Positions 59,645 through 64,000 of a stretch of DNA of 64,000 bases are shown in pieces. Position numbers and translations under genes: made by a program. Each line of letters opens with the position of its first letter. The stretch's first letter is position 1. The stretch is from Agromyces laixinhei (lineage in GTDB: Bacteria > Actinomycetota > Actinomycetes > Actinomycetales > Microbacteriaceae): positions 806,001 through 870,000 of the forward strand of contig NZ_CP040872.1 in assembly GCF_006337065.1 (NCBI RefSeq), in the 5' to 3' direction. A model generated the notes under the pieces. The model searched no databases. It worked only from the letters and a program-made list of their open reading frames with translations, and was not told the DNA's origin.

Positions 59645-60673
59645 TCACTCCTCGACGAGTTCGCTGCGGATGCGTCGCAGGTCCTCCATGAGCGAGCCGA
59701 TGAGGATCCAGTGTCCCGACTTCGGCGGGCTGATCACGAGGGGTGAGGTCAGCGCCGGGATCGCCGAGGTGAGCGGCTCGGGGTCGACGTCGGCGAGGTG
59801 CACGGCGAGCCGAACGTCGTGTGCCGCCCGGCGCAACTGCTCGGCGATGGCGCGCACGGTCGGCTCCTCGGCGAGCGCGTCGTCGTAGTGGTCGAAGAAC
59901 GCCCGCGTCATGCCGATCACCTGGGTGACGATCGGGCCGAGGCGCTCGAGCAGCGTGCGCAGCTCGGCGAGATCGGTGCGGTGCGCGGAGCGCCTGGGGT
60001 TCAGCGTCAGCGATTCCTCGCCCGTGGCGATCGAGGCATCCGCTGCATCGCGCATCGGCCGCATGAGGCGCGCCTCGACCATGAGTCGCTGCAGGTCCGC
60101 GGGCGCCTGCGGGGTCTCGAGGGCGGTTGCGAGGCGGTCGAGGGATGCCGCGAGCTCGCTGCCGAGGAGCGACAGGTCGCGCCTGGCGGGGGCGACGGCC
60201 ACCGGCGGCACGATGAGGGCGTTGACGACGATGCCGATCGCGGCCCCGATGAGGGTTTCGATGACGCGGTCGATCGCGTACTCGGGCGACGACGAGCCGA
60301 GGGCGAGCACGAGCATCGCGCTGATCGCGACCTGGTTCGACGTGCCGGGCGACATCTTCAGCGCCCACGCGATGAGCATCGCGATCACGATCGTCACGAG
60401 GATGATCCAGCTGTTCTGCCCGAAGACGAGCGAGGCGGCCGTGGCGACGACGACCCCGAGGATCACACCGATCGACCGCTCGATCGCCTTGCCGAACGAC
60501 TGGTTCACGCTCGGCTGCACCACGAGCAGCGCGGCGATCGCGGCGAACACGGGCAGCGGTCCCGGGATCAGCCATCCCGCGACGAGCCACGCGGCGATCG
60601 TCGCCGCCGAGGCCTTCGCCACCTGCAGGATGGGCATGCGCTTCGAGACGCGGAACGTGCGGGTGATGCCCAT
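59645..60673 (-). CDS. FUSC/aromatic-acid exporter family membrane protein
   Basis: 342-residue membrane protein. Five to six hydrophobic helices in the first half (AATIAAWLVAGWLIPGPLPV, FAAIAALLVVQPSVNQSFGK, RSIGVILGVVVATAASLVFG ...) contain the FUSC-type QPSVNQSFGKAIERSIGVIL motif; the second half is a soluble helical domain. Family members export aromatic acids or other amphiphiles. TAGCGT ends 7 nt before ATG 60673, a leaderless start. It is divergent from the DUF885 gene with only 47 bases between start codons. Confidence 0.84.
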   Translation of the reverse strand: MGITRTFRVSKRMPILQVAKASAATIAAWLVAGWLIPGPLPVFAAIAALLVVQPSVNQSFGKAIERSIGVILGVVVATAASLVFGQNSWIILVTIVIAMLIAWALKMSPGTSNQVAISAMLVLALGSSSPEYAIDRVIETLIGAAIGIVVNALIVPPVAVAPARRDLSLLGSELAASLDRLATALETPQAPADLQRLMVEARLMRPMRDAADASIATGEESLTLNPRRSAHRTDLAELRTLLERLGPIVTQVIGMTRAFFDHYDDALAEEPTVRAIAEQLRRAAHDVRLAVHLADVDPEPLTSAIPALTSPLVISPPKSGHWILIGSLMEDLRRIRSELVEE

Positions 60674-60720
60674 GCGAGCCACGCTACAGAGTGTCGGCCG
60701 ACCCGACTATCGTGGCGCGC

Positions 60721-62373
60721 ATGGCTGACATCGACGCCGACCTCGCCCGCCTCGGCACCGAGTTCCGGCAGTGGCGCGCCGTGAACTCGTTCCGCACTTC
60801 CGACGACGTTCCGCGCATCGAGCGCCCGGCGGGCTGGGTGCCGCGATTCGCGCCCGAGGCCGTCGAGCAGCAGCGGCGCGAGCTCGCCGACTTCGTCGCA
60901 CGATGGCGGGCGACGGATGCCGCGGCGCTCGCGATCCCCGATCAGGTCGATCACCGGCTCCTGGGGTCGGCCCTCGCGCGGGTGCGCTGGGAGCTCGACG
61001 TGCTGCGCAACTGGCAGCGCGACGCCGTGTTCCTCACGAGCCAGGTCCTCGGCCCGTGGTTCGACCTGCTGCTCGAACCGCCGCCGTTCGGCGTCGCCCG
61101 CCAGGCCGACCTCGTCGCGGTGCTCGCTGCCGTGCCCCGGGCCGTCGACCAGGCGATCTCGAACCTCGAGCGTGCCGGGGTCGCTGCGCTCGCCCGGGTG
61201 GCCGCAGCCGAGCTCGCCGGCATCGGGCCGCGCCTCGCCGAATCGGTTGCGGCCCTCACCGCGCACGTCGATGCGGCGACGGCGACCGCGCTCGCCGAGG
61301 CGCAGCCCGCCGCGAGTGACGCGCTCACCCGGTACGCCCGGTGGCTCGAGGCATCCGCTCTCGGCGACGAGGTCATCGTGGGGCGTGACGCGTTCGTCTG
61401 GTACCTGCGGCACGTCGCGCTCGTCGCGGCCGAGCCCGAAGAGCTCGTGCGCTCCGCCATGCAGGAGTACCGGCGTGTCGTCGTCGCCGAGACGATCTCA
61501 CGCAACCGGCACCGCGACGTTCCGCCGGCGCCGCTTGTGCACGACGTGGCGGCCGAGGTCGCCGACGAGGCTACGGCAGAGGCCGAGGTGCGAGCGTTGT
61601 ACGAACGCGAAGGTCTGCTCAGCCAACCCGAGTCGCTGCGCCACTACCGGTTCGCGGCGTACCCGGCCTATCTCGAGCCGGTCGCCTTCCTCGGGGTGAC
61701 CGACGACCTCGCGAACGAGCGGTCGCGTGAGCGCGCCGCGGTGTCGTACGTGCCGCAACCGGCCGCCGATCTGCCCTACTTCGACGCCGCGAATGCGCGT
61801 GACCCGCGGCTCGGCATCATCCATGAGGGGGCGCACGCCCAGCAGCTCGCGCTGTCGTGGGGGCACCCGCGTGCCATGCGGCGCCACTATGTCGACTCGG
61901 TCGCGAACGAGGGCATCGCGCACTACAACGAAGAGCTCATGCTGGCCGCTGGGCTCTTCGGCGATGCGCCGCACTCGCAGACGACCGTGCACAACTTCAT
62001 GCGGTTGCGCGCGCTGCGCGTCGTCGTCGACGTCAGTCTCGCGACCGGTGCGTTCACCCTCGACGAGGCGATCGACTTCTTCGTGCGGCTCGTGCCGATG
62101 GATCGCGCGACGGCCACCGAAGAGACCTCGTACTACGTGGCGACCCCGGGCCTCGCCATGGCGTACCTCGTCGGCAAACTCGAGGTGCAGCGACTGCTGG
62201 CCGACATCGCGGTCGCGCGCGGCGACGACCTCTCGCTTCGCGAGTTCCATGATTCCGTGTGGCTGAACGGCAACGTGCCGATGTCGCTGCAGCGGTGGGA
62301 GATGCTCGGCGATCGCAGTGACGTCGACGCGCTCGACGCCGCAGGCGACTGGGTCGAGACGTTCCCGGGGTAG
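60721..62373 (+). CDS. DUF885 family protein, metallopeptidase-like
   Basis: 550-residue soluble protein. GIIHEGAHAQQLALSW gives an HExxH zinc site and YVDSVANEGIAHYNEELMLA the downstream Glu, the M32-like/DUF885 arrangement; YYVATPGLAMAYLVGKLEVQ is the conserved C-terminal helix. A peptidase or similar hydrolase activity is inferred from the fold. TATCGT ends 7 nt before ATG 60721 (leaderless pattern), which decides against an earlier in-frame start at 60691. Confidence 0.85.
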   Translation: MADIDADLARLGTEFRQWRAVNSFRTSDDVPRIERPAGWVPRFAPEAVEQQRRELADFVARWRATDAAALAIPDQVDHRLLGSALARVRWELDVLRNWQRDAVFLTSQVLGPWFDLLLEPPPFGVARQADLVAVLAAVPRAVDQAISNLERAGVAALARVAAAELAGIGPRLAESVAALTAHVDAATATALAEAQPAASDALTRYARWLEASALGDEVIVGRDAFVWYLRHVALVAAEPEELVRSAMQEYRRVVVAETISRNRHRDVPPAPLVHDVAAEVADEATAEAEVRALYEREGLLSQPESLRHYRFAAYPAYLEPVAFLGVTDDLANERSRERAAVSYVPQPAADLPYFDAANARDPRLGIIHEGAHAQQLALSWGHPRAMRRHYVDSVANEGIAHYNEELMLAAGLFGDAPHSQTTVHNFMRLRALRVVVDVSLATGAFTLDEAIDFFVRLVPMDRATATEETSYYVATPGLAMAYLVGKLEVQRLLADIAVARGDDLSLREFHDSVWLNGNVPMSLQRWEMLGDRSDVDALDAAGDWVETFPG

Positions 62374-62405
62374 GAGCGCGGGCGGCATCGTGCCATGATC
62401 GGCCT

Positions 62406-63341
62406 GTGGCCGACCGACTGATGCTCCTCGACACCGCCTCGCTCTACTTCCGCGCGTTCTACGGCGTGCCCGACTCGATCACGGCGCCCGACGGCACCCC
62501 CGTCAACGCCGTGCGCGGGCTGCTCGACATGATCGCGCGACTCGTCACCGAGTTCGAGGCGACCCACCTCGTCGCCTGTTGGGACGACGACTGGCGACCT
62601 GCCTGGCGGGTCGAGCTCATCCCGAGTTACAAGGCGCACCGTGTCACGCGGGCGGTGCCCGGCGGCGTCGACGTCGAAGAGACCCCGCCGGGCCTCATCG
62701 TGCAGATCCCGCGCATCCGCGAGGTGCTCGGCCTGCTCGGCATCGCCGTCGTCGGCGCCCCCGAGCACGAGGCCGACGACGTCATCGGCACGCTTGCGAA
62801 GGGCGCGGCGATGCCGGTCGACGTCGTCACGGGCGACCGCGACCTGTTCCAGCTCATCGACGACGCGGCATCCGTGCGGGTCATCAATACCGCCAGGGGC
62901 ATGAGCAGGCTCGAAGTGCTGACCGATGCCTCGATCGTCGGCAAGTACGGGGTGCTGCCGCAGCAGTACGTCGACTTCTCGGTCATGCGCGGTGACAACT
63001 CCGACGGGCTGCCGGGCGTCGCGGGCGTCGGCGAGAAGACGGCGGCGTCACTGCTGCAGGAGTTCGTCGACCTGGGCGGCATCAGGGCTGCGGCAGCGGA
63101 TGCCTCGGCGCCGATGTCTGCCGGTGTGCGGGCGAAGTTCGCGGCGGCGGCGCCCTACCTCGACGTCGCGCCCACCGTCGTCGAGGTCGTGTGCGACCTC
63201 GATCTCGGCGAGTTCGACTCGGGCCTGCGGCCCGTCACGGGCGGGCGCCGCGACGCGCTCGAAGCGCTCACGACGGCGTGGAACCTCGGCGGCTCGGTGC
63301 AGCGGGTGCTCACGGCGCTCGACGCCGTGGCCGCAGGGTGA
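62406..63341 (+). CDS. 5'-3' exonuclease (FEN/PIN fold, DNA polymerase I N-terminal-like)
   Basis: 311-residue structure-specific nuclease corresponding to the exonuclease part of DNA polymerase I, without a polymerase domain. Metal-binding acidic residues are visible: LLDTASLYFRAFYGVPDSI, AEHE..ADDVIGTLAK (PEHEADDVIG), VTGDRDLFQLIDD, and the H2TH-type helix MRGDNSDGLPGVAGVGEKTA. It likely removes RNA primers or flaps. The start is a GTG at 62406, 32 bases after the DUF885 gene. Confidence 0.9.
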   Translation: MADRLMLLDTASLYFRAFYGVPDSITAPDGTPVNAVRGLLDMIARLVTEFEATHLVACWDDDWRPAWRVELIPSYKAHRVTRAVPGGVDVEETPPGLIVQIPRIREVLGLLGIAVVGAPEHEADDVIGTLAKGAAMPVDVVTGDRDLFQLIDDAASVRVINTARGMSRLEVLTDASIVGKYGVLPQQYVDFSVMRGDNSDGLPGVAGVGEKTAASLLQEFVDLGGIRAAAADASAPMSAGVRAKFAAAAPYLDVAPTVVEVVCDLDLGEFDSGLRPVTGGRRDALEALTTAWNLGGSVQRVLTALDAVAAG

Positions 63342-63571
63342 GTGCTCATCGAGTCGCCACCCGCTGTTCGCCCATCGGCACGCACGCGCAGGCGGTGGAC
63401 CCCGCATGCGTGGATTCGGAGCCGGTGCGGGCGAGCCAGTACGACGACTTCTCGAATCTCCACCCCGTCGTCGCCCGCTGACCCGCGGGTCGGGTGGGTG
63501 CAACCGGCTCGCCCCGCAACGCCGATTCGCGTCACCTTCCGACGTCCGAAATGATCAGCGGATGCCGCGAA

Positions 63572-63599
63572 GGGCCCCGCGGTGTTCGCCGCGAGGCCC
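63572..63599 (-). terminator. Terminator hairpin after the surface-protein gene
   Basis: GGGCC-C-CGCGG and CCGCG-A-GGCCC form an 11-pair stem with one mismatch and a 6-nt TGTTCG loop, 20 bases past the stop of the minus-strand gene. The rest of the 280-base gap (63342-63619) shows no gene. Confidence 0.65.
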
Positions 63600-63619
63600 C
63601 TCGTGTTCGTTCAGTCGCG

Positions 63620-64000
63620 TCAGGCGCGAGCGCGTGCTGCGCGGGTGACGCCGAATGCGGCGCCGCCGAGCAGGAGTGCCGCGAGCGCGATCAGCATGAT
63701 GCCGTTCGCGTCGACACCGGTCTCGGCGAGGCCGGTCTTCGCGGCTGCCGGCGTCGTGGTGCCTGCCGGGGTGGTGGTGTCGGCCGGTGCCGCGTTCTCG
63801 TTCGATGAGCCGCCCGGCGTGGTCGCCGCGGCGACCGTGATGCCGGTGCTCGCGACCTCTTCGCCCTCGAGCAGCACGACGACGTCGTGGTCGCCGATCG
63901 TGGTGTCGGCGCCGATCGTGGCGGGGAGCGTGAAGTCGCCGTTCTCATCGGTCGTCACGGTGCCGAGTGCCTGCACCGGCGAGTGGAGCTCGACGTCGTA
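63620..64000 (-). CDS. C-terminus of a sortase-anchored surface protein (partial, runs off right edge)
   Basis: The last 126 residues of a longer protein. An Ig-like/carboxypeptidase-regulatory-like module (VTTDENGDFTLPATIGADTT) is followed by a Thr/Pro/Ala-rich wall-spanning stretch, then LAETG, a hydrophobic helix (IMLIALAALLLGGAAFGV) and a basic tail (RAARARA). LAxTG is the signal used by class E sortases of high-GC actinobacteria, so the protein is wall-anchored. The frame is open to base 64000. Confidence 0.8.
   Translation of the reverse strand, partial: YDVELHSPVQALGTVTTDENGDFTLPATIGADTTIGDHDVVVLLEGEEVASTGITVAAATTPGGSSNENAAPADTTTPAGTTTPAAAKTGLAETGVDANGIMLIALAALLLGGAAFGVTRAARARA

Overview
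The window reads as chromosome of a very high-GC actinobacterium, most likely a Microbacteriaceae member (Agromyces/Microbacterium-like; this is inference). The grounds are the codon use, an F420-type luciferase-like oxidoreductase of the Rv1855c group, a mycoredoxin, a DUF222/HNH protein, an LAxTG sorting signal, a DtxR/IdeR-type iron box, and many genes whose start codon lies 6-7 nt behind a TANNNT -10 box (leaderless transcripts). No rRNA, tRNA or CRISPR array was seen.

Layout. 1-3.7 kb: branched-chain amino-acid-type ABC transporter (livK, livH, fused livM-livG running off the left edge) behind a perfect TetR-type operator. 3.8-5.2 kb: ArsR, a short AHSA1-like protein and a DHFR-like protein. 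5.2-7.6 kb: methyltransferase, FKBP lipoprotein and a decayed IS5-type transposase. 7.7-13.9 kb: LysR-controlled catabolic operon (metallo-beta-lactamase lactonase, Tm-1-like protein, class II aldolase, FAD monooxygenase, MHS transporter), the best candidate here for an undescribed pathway. 14.3-17.1 kb: ECF transporter T and fused A1A2 subunits under an iron box, with no S subunit. 17.3-30.6 kb: housekeeping and redox genes (sulfatase, AI-2E family permease, two luciferase-like oxidoreductases, berberine-bridge-type oxidase, baeRF protein, mycoredoxin, DUF222/HNH, GNAT, YdeI-like). 30.6-38.4 kb: RecB-like nuclease/helicase, agmatine deiminase with an amidase, ROK regulator. 38.6-39.7 kb: a ribbon-helix-helix protein fused through a repeat linker to a degenerate nucleotidyltransferase, next to a 30-copy octanucleotide array. 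39.8-46.8 kb: molybdopterin oxidoreductase, UvrA-like ATPase, SDR, hydrolase, DUF2207-like membrane protein.

46.8-59.3 kb is a redox/electrophile-response island. Short-chain dehydrogenases and quinone-oxidoreductase-like enzymes sit beside their own regulators (HxlR, MarR, MerR, TetR, MarR), with clear operator palindromes and two matched MerR-type promoters (19-bp spacers). It also holds several broken genes: a DUF5677-like gene cut by one amber codon, and a frameshifted FAD monooxygenase joined to a uridine kinase fragment. 59.4-64 kb: a cluster of intergenic inverted repeats, a FUSC-type permease divergent from a DUF885 metallopeptidase-like gene, a 5'-3' exonuclease, and the C-terminus of a sortase-anchored surface protein running off the right edge.
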